DNA of 64,000 nt from Ottowia flava. GTDB taxonomy: Bacteria; Pseudomonadota; Gammaproteobacteria; Burkholderiales; Burkholderiaceae_C. Location: assembly GCF_042680565.1 (NCBI RefSeq), contig NZ_JBHUEJ010000036.1, forward strand, positions 186,001 to 250,000. The letters are read 5' to 3'. Shown piece by piece: positions 38,498 through 47,647 of the stretch (position 1 is its first letter; the number at the start of each line of letters is the position of its first letter). The notes beneath the pieces were generated by a model. The model saw only the letters and a list, made by a program, of their open reading frames with translations, was not told the DNA's origin and searched no databases. Made by a program: the position numbers and the translations under genes.

Positions 38498-39058
38498 TCA
38501 GGCCAGCTGCTCAGCGTAGGCAGCGACCTGGCGCGCAACGGCATCATAGGGCTCGACCGAGCCCTCGGCTCGCGCGAGCACCGTGCCGCCCTGGATCGCC
38601 GCCATGAGCAGGGTGGCCAGTGCACGCGCCTGACCCGCGCCTTTCAGCCCGCCGTTGGCCAGCGCACCGGTCAACGTATTGGTCCATTGCTCGAAGGTCG
38701 AGCGGCAATCGTTTTCGAGACGGCTTGAATCGGCGGCCAGTGTGACCGCGGCCACTGGACATCCCGCTTCGCAATCGCCGTTGACGAGGCGTTCGCGCCA
38801 GAGACCCAAGGCCCCGTGCACGACCGTCAGAAACGGCTGCCCGTGCAAGCCCTGCAAGGCTTCGTCGGTCAATCCGCCGAAGTCGTCGAGCACGGCTTCG
38901 ATGAGTTCGGCCTTGCCGCCGGGAAAGTGGTGATAGATCGAGCCGCGCGAAGCGCCCGTCACCGCCAATACTTCGGAGAACGCGGTGGCGTGCAGACCTC
39001 TGCGTGCCAACACCCACGTTGCCCCTTCCACCATTTTCTGGCGCACCTGTCCGCGCAT
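38498..39058 (-). CDS. TetR/AcrR-family transcriptional regulator
   Basis: 186 residues. The N-terminal helix-turn-helix is VRQKMVEGATWVLARRG and FSEVLAVTGASRGSIYHHFPGGK, then a helical domain containing GDCEAGCPVAAVTLA, a cysteine-bearing segment found in the LmrA/YxaF subgroup. It faces no divergent target gene within 200 bp; a small palindrome ATGTC-N4-GACAT (39125-39138) upstream may be its operator. The regulated gene is not identified; the guanine deaminase gene downstream on the plus strand is the nearest candidate. Confidence 0.88.
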   Translation of the reverse strand: MRGQVRQKMVEGATWVLARRGLHATAFSEVLAVTGASRGSIYHHFPGGKAELIEAVLDDFGGLTDEALQGLHGQPFLTVVHGALGLWRERLVNGDCEAGCPVAAVTLAADSSRLENDCRSTFEQWTNTLTGALANGGLKGAGQARALATLLMAAIQGGTVLARAEGSVEPYDAVARQVAAYAEQLA

Positions 39059-39268
39059 GTACTTCGTCGAGTTGTCGATACCGTGAGAAGTAGGTCAGCA
39101 TAGCAGCGGTCTTTTGGCTTAACTATGTCATTCGACATGGCCTATCGCGACCGCTTAACAACTAACAAAAGGCTATTTTGCACACCATTTTGAACCAGCT
39201 TGGCGCTGACTTCCTAGGGAAATCGGCGCTTGGCGGGCGGGTCTGCCGCCTGCAGGCACAATGCACCG

Positions 39269-40564
39269 ATGCAATCCTGGCGCGCCGCACTGTTGCGATT
39301 TGACGACGATGGTCACGCGCTTTTCGACCGCGACGGCCTGCTGGTCGTCGGCCAGAACGACGCCGGACGCGCCGTCGTGCTGGCCGCTGGCGACCACGCC
39401 GCGCTGGCGCCGCGCTTTGCCGATGTGCCCTGCACGCCTCTGCCGGGCCGCATCCTGGCGCCGGGCTTTGTGGACATGCACATCCACTACCCGCAGGTCG
39501 ACGTCATCGGCTCGCCCGCCGACGGGCTGCTGCCCTGGCTGGAGCACTACACCTTCCCGGCCGAAGCGCGCTTTGCCGACCCGGCCCACGCCGCCGAGAC
39601 CGCGCGCTTTTTCTGCGACGAGCTGCTGCGCCACGGCGTGACCACGGCACTGACCTTTTGCACCTCGCACCCCGCGTCGGTCGACGCGCTGATGACCGAG
39701 GCCCAATCGCGCAGCCTGCGCCTGATCGCCGGCAAATGCCTGCAGGACCGCCACAGCCCCGACGGCGTGCGCGACGCCACCGAGCAGAGCCTGATCGACA
39801 CCGAGGCGCTGATCCGCCGCTGGCACGGTGTGGACCGGCTGGGTTACGCCATCACCCCGCGCTTTGCCCCCACCAGCACCGAAGCCCAGCTGCGCGGCGC
39901 GGGCGAGCTGGCCGCGCGCTACGGCGACGTGTGGATCCAGTCGCACGTGGCTGAAAACCTGGCCGAGATCGACTGGGCGCGCAGCCTGTTTCCCGATGCG
40001 CGCAGCTACCTCGCCGTGTACGACGACCACGGCCTGATGCGCCGGCGCGCCGTGTACGCCCACTGCATTCACTTCGACGACGACGACCGCCGCCTGATGC
40101 AGCGCACGCAGACCGCCGCCGCCGTCTGCCCCACCAGCAACCTGTTCCTGGGCAGCGGCAACTTCGACTTCGCCGCGGCCGAGCGCGTGCCCTTTGCCCA
40201 CGGGCTGGCCAGCGACGTGGGTGGCGGCACCAGCTTCAGCCCCTTTCACACGATGCTGGCCGCGTACTACGCCGGCCGCGCCAGCAGCACCGGCGCCGCG
40301 CCCAAGGCGGGCCTCAGCCTGTCGCCCGAACGCCTGTGGTGGCTGCACACGGCCGGCGCCGCGCGTGCGCTGGACCTGGAAGGCGTGGTCGGCAACCTGC
40401 AACCGGGCTGCGAAGCGGACTTTGTGGTGCTGAACCCCGAAGCGACGCCGCTGCTGGCGCGCCGCACCGCGCAAGCCGAATCGCTGGCCGAGCTGCTGTT
40501 TGCGCTGATCGTGCTGGGCGACGACCGGGTGATCGAGCAGACCGTCATTTCTCAAGCAAAATAG
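39269..40564 (+). CDS. guaD: guanine deaminase
   Basis: 431 residues of the amidohydrolase superfamily; converts guanine to xanthine. Metal ligands FVDMHIHYPQ, HVAEN and YAHCIHFDD are visible, with SDVGGGTSFS near residue 325 holding the catalytic aspartate, and FTRSHPA-like CTSHPA. Length matches family. ATG 39269 begins at QSWRAALL; an upstream frame adds 13 residues from a non-ATG start. Its product xanthine would be oxidised by the XdhAB encoded earlier in this window. The stop codon TAG is inside the following repeat. Confidence 0.92.
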   Translation: MQSWRAALLRFDDDGHALFDRDGLLVVGQNDAGRAVVLAAGDHAALAPRFADVPCTPLPGRILAPGFVDMHIHYPQVDVIGSPADGLLPWLEHYTFPAEARFADPAHAAETARFFCDELLRHGVTTALTFCTSHPASVDALMTEAQSRSLRLIAGKCLQDRHSPDGVRDATEQSLIDTEALIRRWHGVDRLGYAITPRFAPTSTEAQLRGAGELAARYGDVWIQSHVAENLAEIDWARSLFPDARSYLAVYDDHGLMRRRAVYAHCIHFDDDDRRLMQRTQTAAAVCPTSNLFLGSGNFDFAAAERVPFAHGLASDVGGGTSFSPFHTMLAAYYAGRASSTGAAPKAGLSLSPERLWWLHTAGAARALDLEGVVGNLQPGCEADFVVLNPEATPLLARRTAQAESLAELLFALIVLGDDRVIEQTVISQAK

Positions 40565-40608
40565 CGCCCTTGCGCTAGAACCACCTGCGCAGCCCGCTAT
40601 CTAATTCA
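40550..40608 (-). repeat. dispersed 60-bp repeat between guaD and dcd
   Basis: Minus strand: AATTAGATAGCGGGCTGCGCAG, TTCTAGCGCAAGGGCGCTATTTTG. It includes the guaD stop (40562-40564) and ends 10 bp before the dcd start. Confidence 0.7.
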
Positions 40609-40618
40609 GAGCACACCG

Positions 40619-41188
40619 ATGAGCATCAAGAGCGACAAATGGATCCGCCGCATGGCCGAACAGCACGGCATGATCGAGCCGTTCGAGCCCGGCCAGATCC
40701 GCCACGACGCGGCCGGCCAGAAGATCGTCAGCTACGGCACCAGCAGCTACGGCTACGACATCCGCTGCGCGCCCGAATTCAAGGTCTTCACCAACATCTA
40801 CTCGACGGTGGTGGACCCCAAGAACTTCGATGAGCGCAGCTTCGTCGACATCGAAAGCGACGTCTGCATCATCCCGCCCAACAGCTTCGCGCTGGCGCGC
40901 ACCGTCGAGTACTTCCGCATCCCGCGCAACGTGCTCACCGTGTGTCTGGGCAAGAGCACCTACGCGCGCTGCGGCATCATCGTCAACGTGACGCCGTTCG
41001 AGCCCGAGTGGGAAGGCTACGTCACGCTCGAATTCAGCAACACCACGCCGCTGCCCGCCAAGATTTACGCGGGCGAAGGCTGTGCGCAGGTGCTGTTCTT
41101 CGAGAGCGACGAAGAGTGCGAAACCAGCTACAAGGACCGCGGCGGCAAGTACCAAGGCCAGGTCGGCGTCACGCTGCCCAAGACCTGA
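40619..41188 (+). CDS. dcd: dCTP deaminase
   Basis: Deaminates dCTP to dUTP, feeding dTMP synthesis; homotrimeric and cytoplasmic. 189 residues, the standard length. GTSSYGYDIRCAPEFK, then the nucleotide-binding LTVCLGKSTYARCGI and NVTPFEPEWEGYVTLEFSN with the catalytic glutamate. The ATG at 40619 lies just behind a repeat copy with only a weak ribosome site. It is a monofunctional deaminase by length. Confidence 0.97.
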   Translation: MSIKSDKWIRRMAEQHGMIEPFEPGQIRHDAAGQKIVSYGTSSYGYDIRCAPEFKVFTNIYSTVVDPKNFDERSFVDIESDVCIIPPNSFALARTVEYFRIPRNVLTVCLGKSTYARCGIIVNVTPFEPEWEGYVTLEFSNTTPLPAKIYAGEGCAQVLFFESDEECETSYKDRGGKYQGQVGVTLPKT

Positions 41189-41301
41189 ACGCGGAAACAC
41201 CTGGTTTCGCTGCGAGGCGCGGCGCCACAGCGATGTGACATTGTTGGCATCGCCCACGCAGCACCCCCGGAAGCGCAGGGTGCTGACCCTAGGATCGGCG
41301 C

Positions 41302-41781
41302 ATGTCGAACGAAACCGATGTGCAAGCCGCTTTCCACGAAGTCCCGCGCAGCCAGCGCCCCGAGCGGCGGCGCCTCAGCTGGGCCCAGATCGCCACCTTG
41401 ATCGCCTGCATCGTCTGCGCCATCGGCCTGCTGGTGGCGGTGGCCGAAGTGGCGCGCGTCCAGTTCAGCAAGGGCCAGAGCTTCAGCTTCGCCGACCGCA
41501 TCGATTCCCCCACGCCAGAGCCCTACGTCAGCCGCGGCGGCACCGATCTGCGCGAGCTGACGCTGCAGGCCGCGTCGCCGCAGTGGTCGTCCCTCGCCCG
41601 CTGACCCGACCACGCAGCCAGCTGTTCGGCCGAAAACCTGGGCGGCCGCGCCAAGACCGGCTTGCCGTTGGCCGCCACCTACGAGGCCGCGGGCCCCAAA
41701 AACAAGGTCAGCGGAACGACGACGTTCACCTTCGACCGCAAGATTCAGATCCAACGGCCGGCCGGTGTCGGCAAGCCCTGA
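41302..41781 (+). pseudogene. small membrane-anchored protein gene broken by an in-frame TGA
   Basis: From ATG 41302 the frame encodes 100 residues with one transmembrane helix (IATLIACIVCAIGLLVAV), then meets TGA at 41602-41604. The same frame continues for 59 more codons as plausible protein (ENLGGRAKTGLPLAATYEA, then TTTFTFDRKIQIQRP) to a stop at 41779-41781. The continuation without a shift suggests a single point mutation from a sense codon, or true readthrough. No family recognised. It follows dcd by 113 bp. Confidence 0.5.
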
Positions 41782-41827
41782 GGCTTGCCCTGGGACGGGC
41801 GCACGTGACCCGTCAGCGATTCGCGCA

Positions 41828-42745
41828 TCAGGTCCGCGTCGTCGCCGACCCCAGGCGTGCGGCCGCCAGGTCCCAGCCGCCCCAACCGCAGCTTTTGAAC
41901 AGCACCGGGCCGCGCCGTTCGCCTGCGCGGTCGCCGCGCACCTGATCGGCCAGCGTCGGCAGCGCGCCGACGTCGATGCCGGCTTGCAGCAGGTCGCCCG
42001 CCTCGTGGTCGGCGTCGCGCGAATCGACGACGATGCGGCCGTGCGCCGCGAAGTGCTGGCACAGCGCGGGCGCCAGCTCCACCATCTGAGGCGTGAAGGC
42101 GCCGACGGCCGCGATGAAAGCGTCGGCGCGCGGCGTGGCGCGCAGGGCAACGTCCTGTGCGGGCGTGCAGGTGGCGGCCAGCGGGCAGTCGGCCAGCGCG
42201 GCGTCGGCGTCATCCACCACCTCGGCGCGCAGGCCTTGCGCGCGTGCCACCTCGGCCAGGGCTTCGGCGCTAGCCCGGCGGCGCGAGGCGATGCGGAAGT
42301 CGCGCACCCCCAGCGCGGCGGCGAACACTTCGATGTGCGAGCGGCCCTGCACGCCGGCGCCGACGATCAGCATCGGCCCGTCGACATTCGGCGCCAGCAG
42401 GCGCGCGCCCAGCGCCGACACGGCGGCGGTGCGGCGCGCGGTGACGGTGGGGCCGTCCAGGATGACGCGGCGCACGCCGGTGGCGACGTCGAACACGGTG
42501 ACGTCGCCCTGGATAGTGGGCCGGTCGGTGCCGACGTTGGCGGGCGTGAACGTGATCAGCTTGGCCATGGCCGTGCGGGCATCACACGCCGGCATCGCGA
42601 ACAGCGAGGCCTGGCCAGCCATGGGCAGCACGATGCGCGGCGGCACGCTGACGCTGTCGTCGCGCAGCAAGGCGTCGATCTCGTCGACCAGGGGCGCCCA
42701 GGGCAGGCGGGCGGCGGTTTGTTCGGGGTTCAGCAGCAGGCTCAT
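41828..42745 (-). CDS. ornithine cyclodeaminase/mu-crystallin family protein
   Basis: 305 residues. The Rossmann nucleotide-binding motif is MLIVGAGVQGRSH, with the family helix IEVFAAAL, and GPTVTARRTAAVSALGA before it. Members include ornithine cyclodeaminase and delta1-pyrroline-2-carboxylate or piperideine-2-carboxylate reductases, the last being commoner for stand-alone bacterial genes, so NAD(P)H-dependent imino-acid reduction is as likely as proline formation. No neighbouring amino-acid genes settle this. Its start is 190 bp from pcp, across a repeat copy. Confidence 0.85.
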   Translation of the reverse strand: MSLLLNPEQTAARLPWAPLVDEIDALLRDDSVSVPPRIVLPMAGQASLFAMPACDARTAMAKLITFTPANVGTDRPTIQGDVTVFDVATGVRRVILDGPTVTARRTAAVSALGARLLAPNVDGPMLIVGAGVQGRSHIEVFAAALGVRDFRIASRRRASAEALAEVARAQGLRAEVVDDADAALADCPLAATCTPAQDVALRATPRADAFIAAVGAFTPQMVELAPALCQHFAAHGRIVVDSRDADHEAGDLLQAGIDVGALPTLADQVRGDRAGERRGPVLFKSCGWGGWDLAAARLGSATTRT

Positions 42746-42836
42746 CGGGCCATTGTGGCGCGCGCGGGTTGGCGCTCGTCTGCGATCGGTGGGGCACGCG
42801 CTCGCCGGGCCAGCGAGATGATGGAGAAATACAAGG

Positions 42837-42895
42837 AAAAATTGACTCCAGCCCTACAACCACCAGCGCAGGCAGCTACGCTATCAATAGCAAGC
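42837..42895 (-). repeat. dispersed 60-bp repeat copy
   Basis: Minus strand: TATTGATAGCGTAGCTGCC, TGCGCTGGTGGTTGTAGGGCTGGAG, TCAATTTTTCC. It lies between the ornithine-cyclodeaminase-like gene and pcp. Confidence 0.8.
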
Positions 42896-42935
42896 GCAGA
42901 CCTTGGGGGCCGTGCCGAAAAGCCGCCTTGCGCCC

Positions 42936-43622
42936 TCAGTGGATGGCACCGCCGCCGGCGCGCAGGTCCTGCGTGGTGCTCAGCGCGGCGCGGATACCGG
43001 CGCGCAGGCCCCGCACCATGTCGGCCAGTGGCAGGCTGGGTTCGCCCTGCTCGGGCAGCAGGGGCACGTGGATGAAACCGCCGCGCGTGCCCTTCAGCCC
43101 GCGCCCGCTGGCCAGGCGGTGCATCAGGCCGTAGAAGACGTGGTTGCACACGAAGGTGCCGGCGGTTTGCGACACCTCGGCCGGCACGCCTTCGGCCAGC
43201 ATGGCCGCACACATGGCCTTGATCGGCAGCGTGCTGAAGTAGGCGGCCGCCGCGCCGTCGATGACGGGCGTGTCGATCGGCTGCGCGCCGGCGTTGTCGG
43301 CGATGCGGGCGTCGTTCACGTTGATGGCTATGCGCTCGATCGACAGCGCGCTGCGGCCGCCGGCCAGCCCCAGGCAAATCACCAGGGCGGGCTGGTGGCG
43401 GCGCAGCGCGGTGTTCAGCGCCGTCAGCGCGTCGCCGAACACGGTGGGCAGCTGCGCGGCGACGATGCGGTGGCCGGCGATCTGGCGGCCGTGCAGCGCC
43501 TGGGCGATGCGCCAGCTGGGGTTGACCGGGTCGCCGCCGAACGGGTCGAACCCGGTCAGCAGCACGGTGGCCGGATTTGGGCGCTTGTCTGACGGGCGCA
43601 AAGGACGGGGCACAGCTACCAT
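42936..43622 (-). CDS. pcp: pyroglutamyl-peptidase I
   Basis: Cysteine peptidase that removes N-terminal pyroglutamate. 228 residues: LLTGFDPFGGDPVNPSW at the start, the catalytic glutamate in SIERIAINVND, the nucleophile in AGTFVCNHVFYGL and the histidine in GGFIHVPLLPEQ. All three catalytic parts are present in the right order. It is slightly longer than the usual 215. It is divergent from the zinc metallopeptidase gene. Confidence 0.93.
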   Translation of the reverse strand: MVAVPRPLRPSDKRPNPATVLLTGFDPFGGDPVNPSWRIAQALHGRQIAGHRIVAAQLPTVFGDALTALNTALRRHQPALVICLGLAGGRSALSIERIAINVNDARIADNAGAQPIDTPVIDGAAAAYFSTLPIKAMCAAMLAEGVPAEVSQTAGTFVCNHVFYGLMHRLASGRGLKGTRGGFIHVPLLPEQGEPSLPLADMVRGLRAGIRAALSTTQDLRAGGGAIH

Positions 43623-43669
43623 TGCGACAATTTAGCGCATCCTGCATGCGCGCCAAGAGGAGAACGACG

Positions 43670-44560
43670 ATGAGGTGGGAAGGCAATCGACAGTCGGACA
43701 ACGTGGAAGACCGCCGGGGCGAAGGCGGTGGCATGGGCGGCGGGGGGGGCTTCGGTTTTGGCGGTCGCAGCATCGGCATCGGCACCATCGTCATCGCGCT
43801 GATCGGTGGCTGGATCTTCGGCATCAACCCGCTGACCATCATCGGCATGCTGAGCGGCGGCGGTGGCGCGCCCGCGGTGCAGCAGCAGCAAGGCCCTGCC
43901 AAGGCGCCGCCAGCCAGCGACAAGGGCGCGTCGTTCGTCTCGACCGTGCTGGCCTCGACCGAAGACGCCTGGAACCAGGTCTTCCGCGAAAACAACGCGC
44001 AGTACCGCGCGCCGCGCCTGGTGCTGTTTCGCGGCTACACGCCCACCGCGTGCGGCACGGGCCAGTCGGCGATGGGGCCGTTCTACTGCCCGGGCGACCA
44101 GAAGGTGTACCTGGACATGGACTTCTTCGACACGCTGGAGCGCCAGCTGGGCGCGCCGGGTGAATTTGCCCGCGCCTACGTGGTGGCGCACGAGGTCGGC
44201 CACCATGTGCAGAACCTGATGGGCCTGACCGACAAGGTCGACGCCATGCGCGGGCGCGTCAGCCAGAGCCAGCAGAACGCGCTGTCGGTGCGGCTGGAGC
44301 TGCAGGCCGACTGCTTTGCCGGCATCTGGGCCAACAAGTCGAACCAGGCCAAGAACTGGCTGGAAAACGGCGACATCGAATCGGCCATGAACGCCGCCGC
44401 CAAGATCGGCGACGACGCGCTGCAGAAGAAGAGCCAGGGCTACGTCGTGCCCGACAGCTTCACCCACGGCTCCAGCGCGCAGCGCCAGCGCTGGTTCATG
44501 CAGGGCTACAAGACGGGCAGCATCCAAGCCTGCGACACGTTCAACGCGCAGTCGCTGTGA
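43670..44560 (+). CDS. neutral zinc metallopeptidase, YpfJ family
   Basis: 296 residues. A glycine-rich N terminus (GEGGGMGGGGGFGFGG) is followed by one transmembrane helix (GTIVIALIGGWIFGI), then a zinc peptidase domain with VVAHEVGHHVQN (HExxH) and the third ligand likely in RLELQADCFAGIW. Proteins of this group are predicted membrane-anchored and their substrate is unknown. The start 43670 follows AGAGGAGAACG. A repeat copy begins 9 bp after the stop. Confidence 0.9.
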   Translation: MRWEGNRQSDNVEDRRGEGGGMGGGGGFGFGGRSIGIGTIVIALIGGWIFGINPLTIIGMLSGGGGAPAVQQQQGPAKAPPASDKGASFVSTVLASTEDAWNQVFRENNAQYRAPRLVLFRGYTPTACGTGQSAMGPFYCPGDQKVYLDMDFFDTLERQLGAPGEFARAYVVAHEVGHHVQNLMGLTDKVDAMRGRVSQSQQNALSVRLELQADCFAGIWANKSNQAKNWLENGDIESAMNAAAKIGDDALQKKSQGYVVPDSFTHGSSAQRQRWFMQGYKTGSIQACDTFNAQSL

Positions 44561-44569
44561 TACTTTAGA

Positions 44570-44628
44570 ACTCCAAGCCAAATCGGGCTGCAGCGCAGGT
44601 CAGACCTGCGCCGGCAGCTATCGAATCA
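44570..44628 (-). repeat. dispersed 60-bp repeat copy
   Basis: Minus strand: GATTCGATAGCTGCCGGCGCAGG, CTGCGCTGCAGCCCGATTTGG. It fills the gap between the metallopeptidase gene and rhlE. Confidence 0.75.
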
Positions 44629-44707
44629 GGAGTTATCCACTCCGCTCGCGCGCCGCATTGCTCATAAAGCGTGCAATTTCTTGCTGCGGTGCGACAATAC
44701 CGGGTTC

Positions 44708-46159
44708 ATGACGCAACCCTATTCTTCTCTCGCGCTGGCTGAGCCGCTCAAGCGCGCCGTGGCCGAGATGGGCTACGAGAACATGACGCCGATCCAGGAG
44801 CAGGCCATTCCGGTCGTGCTGGCTGGTCAGGACGTCATGGGCGCGGCGCAGACTGGCACCGGCAAGACCGCGGCCTTCTCGCTGCCGCTGCTGCAGCGCC
44901 TGCTCAAGCACGAAACCGCCTCGGTCTCGCCCGCGCGCCACCCGGTGCGTGCGCTGGTGCTGCTGCCCACGCGCGAGCTGGCCGACCAGGTCGCCCAGCA
45001 GATCAAGCTGTATGCCAAGTACACGCAGCTGCGCAGCGCCGTCGTCTTTGGCGGCATGGACATGAAGCCCCAGGTGGCCGAGCTGCGCAAAGGCGTCGAA
45101 GTGCTGGTGGCCACGCCCGGTCGTTTGCTGGACCACATCGAAGCCAAGACGGCCGTGCTGAACCAGGTCGAGTACGTGGTGCTGGACGAAGCCGACCGCA
45201 TGCTCGACATCGGCTTTCTGCCCGACCTGCAGCGCATCCTGAACTACCTGCCCAAGCAGCGCACCACGCTGCTGTTTTCGGCCACTTTCTCGCCCGAGAT
45301 CAAGCGCCTGGCCGCCAGCTACCTGCAGGACCCGGTGCTGATCGAAGTGGCGCGACCGAACGCGACCGCGTCTACGGTCGAGCAGCATTTCTACCTGCTG
45401 GACGACGACGACAAGCGCCGCGCCATCCGCCAGGTGCTGAAAGACAAGGAACTGCGCCAGGCTTTCGTCTTCTGCAACAGCAAGCTGGGCACCGCGCGCC
45501 TGGCCCGCGCGCTGGAGCGTGATGGCCTGAAGACCACGGCGCTGCACGGCGACAAGAGCCAGGACGAGCGCCTGAAGTCGCTCGAAGCCTTCAAGAAGGG
45601 CGAAGTCGACCTGCTGGTGGCCACCGACGTGGCCGCGCGCGGGCTGGACATCAAGGACGTGCCCGCCGTCTTCAACTACGACGTGCCCTTCAACCCCGAA
45701 GACTACGTGCACCGCATCGGCCGCACCGGCCGCGCCGGCGCGTCGGGCCTGGCGGTGACGCTGGTCACCAAGGGCGACCAGCGCCTGATGGGCGAGCTGG
45801 AAAAGCTGCTGAAGACCAAGATCGAAGTCGAGCACCTCGAATTTGAAGAAGAGCGCCCGCGCGGCCGCCAGAACGATGGCCGCCGCCGCTACCGCGACGA
45901 GGAAACCGGCGACGCGCGCGACGACGCCCGCCGCGAGCGCAGCGACCGCCGCCACGGCAGCGACCGCCCACGCCCGACCGCCGCACCGGCCGACCCGTTC
46001 TTCAACCAGCCCTACGAGGCCGCTGCGCCGGCCGAGGACGCGACCCCGCCCGCGTGGGAACGCCAGGCGCGCCCGACCACGCGCAGCGGCGTGTCGGCCA
46101 ACATCAAGCCCAAGGTGAAGGTGGCGGCGCTGTTCAAGGCGCCGCAGGCCACGCCGTAA
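44708..46159 (+). CDS. rhlE: ATP-dependent RNA helicase RhlE
   Basis: DEAD-box helicase of 483 residues that remodels RNA, in particular in ribosome assembly and mRNA decay. The motifs are present in order: Q motif (MTPIQEQAIP), motif I AQTGTGKT, motif II VLDEADRML, SAT as LFSATFS, and the C-terminal ATDVAARGLDI and HRIGRTGRAG. The tail after about 380 is arginine/aspartate rich (RDEETGDARDDAR) as in RhlE. ATG 44708 was chosen; a short extension upstream is possible. A terminator follows. Confidence 0.95.
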   Translation: MTQPYSSLALAEPLKRAVAEMGYENMTPIQEQAIPVVLAGQDVMGAAQTGTGKTAAFSLPLLQRLLKHETASVSPARHPVRALVLLPTRELADQVAQQIKLYAKYTQLRSAVVFGGMDMKPQVAELRKGVEVLVATPGRLLDHIEAKTAVLNQVEYVVLDEADRMLDIGFLPDLQRILNYLPKQRTTLLFSATFSPEIKRLAASYLQDPVLIEVARPNATASTVEQHFYLLDDDDKRRAIRQVLKDKELRQAFVFCNSKLGTARLARALERDGLKTTALHGDKSQDERLKSLEAFKKGEVDLLVATDVAARGLDIKDVPAVFNYDVPFNPEDYVHRIGRTGRAGASGLAVTLVTKGDQRLMGELEKLLKTKIEVEHLEFEEERPRGRQNDGRRRYRDEETGDARDDARRERSDRRHGSDRPRPTAAPADPFFNQPYEAAAPAEDATPPAWERQARPTTRSGVSANIKPKVKVAALFKAPQATP

Positions 46160-46187
46160 GCGCGCCCGCCGGCGCCAACCGCGTCCC

Positions 46188-46220
46188 GAAAAAACAATGG
46201 CCCTGTCGGGCCTTGTTTTT
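46188..46220 (+). terminator. rho-independent terminator of rhlE
   Basis: AACAATGGCCC / GGGCCTTGTT with a TGTC loop, an A run before and an eight-T run after. Confidence 0.85.
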
Positions 46221-46315
46221 TTTGGTTCAGCGCAGTGCGCGGGCGCCCGCCGCCGGCAGGGCATGCGGGTGGCGCGCCGGCACCGGGTCGGTCTGCAAAA
46301 CCCCTCTCATGGCGA

Positions 46316-46379
46316 TTTTTAAAGAAATCAGCCCGCAGCCCTACAGCCATCTGCGCTAGCAGCTACTTCATTGATAGCA
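46316..46379 (-). repeat. dispersed 60-bp repeat copy
   Basis: Minus strand: GCTATCAATGAAGTAGCTGC, TAGCGCAGATGG, TGTAGGGCTGCGGGCTGATT. It separates the ends of rhlE and the DUF445 gene. Confidence 0.8.
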
Positions 46380-46381
46380 CA

Positions 46382-47647
46382 TCAATGCAACCACTCGGTC
46401 ACGGTGTGGATGACCAGGCCGACCAGCCCGCCCACCAGCGTGCCGTTGATGCGGATGAACTGCAGGTCGCGCCCGATGTGGCGCTCCAGCTCATCGGTCA
46501 TCTCGCGCGCGTCCCAGGCCTGCACGCGCGCGACGATGTAGCCACGGATGTCGTCGCGGTAACGCTCGATCAGGCGCGGCGCGGCGGATTGCAGCTCGCC
46601 GTTGATCCAGCCGCGCACTTCCTCGTCGTGCGCCAGGCGTTCGCCCAACGTGCGCGCGGCCTGGGCGATGCTGCGGCGCAGGGTCGAATCGCTGCGCGCC
46701 ATGTCGTCCTGCAGCCAGCTGAGCAGTTCGGACCACAGCTGGTTGACGTAGTCGCCCAGCGCCGGGTTGTCCAGCATCTCGGCCTTGGCTTTTTCCACGC
46801 GCTCGCGCAGCGCGTCGTCGGTCTTCAAGCGGCCGACAAACTGCGTCACCACCTCGTCAAAGCGCAGGCGCAAATCGTGCTGCGGGTCTTCGGCCATGTC
46901 GATGATGGTCTTGGCGATGATGACCACCACCTTGCGCGTGGCCAGGCGCGCGGCGACCTGGTCCAGCCCCACGTACTTCAGCGCCTTGACCTCGCGCGCA
47001 ATGGCTTCGGCAATGGTGTCCTGCACCACGTCTTCGCCCAGCAGCCTGGCCAACTGCACCAGCACACCGTCGAGCAGCTCCTGGTGGCGGCCTTCGTGCG
47101 TCATGGCTTCCAGCACCTGGCCGGTGAGGCGCGTGATGTCGACCTGCTTCAAACCACGCCGCGCCAGATCGGCGACGAACAGGCGCACGCGCTCGTCGTT
47201 CAGCGCGCCCACGGCCCAGCGGCCGACGTCGACCAGCCGAGCGCCCACGCGATCGGCGTTCTCTGGCTGCGCCAACCATTGCGCCACGCGCCCAGCGGCA
47301 TCGAAATCCTTGACCTTGGCCAGCACCTGATCGGTCGCCAAGAAATGCGTGGCGATGAAGTTGGCCAGGTTCTCGCCGATGCGGTCCTTGTTCTCCGGAA
47401 TGATGGCGGTGTGCGGGATCGGCAGGCCCAGCGGGTGGCGAAACAGCGCGACCACGGCAAACCAGTCGGCGATCGCGCCGACCATGGCCGCTTCGGCGAA
47501 CGCCGCCACGTAGCCCCACGCCGGGTGGCGCGGCGTGAGCACCGTGGCCAGCCCATACAACACCGCCGCGGCCACCAGCAGGCCGAGCGCCAGACGCTTC
47601 ATGCCCGCAGCATCGCGGGCGCGCGGACGATGGGCAGCGACGCTCAT
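46382..47647 (-). CDS. DUF445 family membrane protein
   Basis: 421 residues. One N-terminal transmembrane helix (ALGLLVAAAVLYGLATVL), then the DUF445 signature FAEAAMVGAIADWFAVVALFRHPLG and NKDRIGENLANFI, given here in shortened form, a long helical body, and a C-terminal hydrophobic end (GTLVGGLVGLVIH). Such proteins are inner-membrane and of unknown role. The start was placed at 47647 because its ATG overlaps the apaH stop (ATGA); a longer frame would run inside apaH. Confidence 0.88.
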   Translation of the reverse strand: MSVAAHRPRARDAAGMKRLALGLLVAAAVLYGLATVLTPRHPAWGYVAAFAEAAMVGAIADWFAVVALFRHPLGLPIPHTAIIPENKDRIGENLANFIATHFLATDQVLAKVKDFDAAGRVAQWLAQPENADRVGARLVDVGRWAVGALNDERVRLFVADLARRGLKQVDITRLTGQVLEAMTHEGRHQELLDGVLVQLARLLGEDVVQDTIAEAIAREVKALKYVGLDQVAARLATRKVVVIIAKTIIDMAEDPQHDLRLRFDEVVTQFVGRLKTDDALRERVEKAKAEMLDNPALGDYVNQLWSELLSWLQDDMARSDSTLRRSIAQAARTLGERLAHDEEVRGWINGELQSAAPRLIERYRDDIRGYIVARVQAWDAREMTDELERHIGRDLQFIRINGTLVGGLVGLVIHTVTEWLH

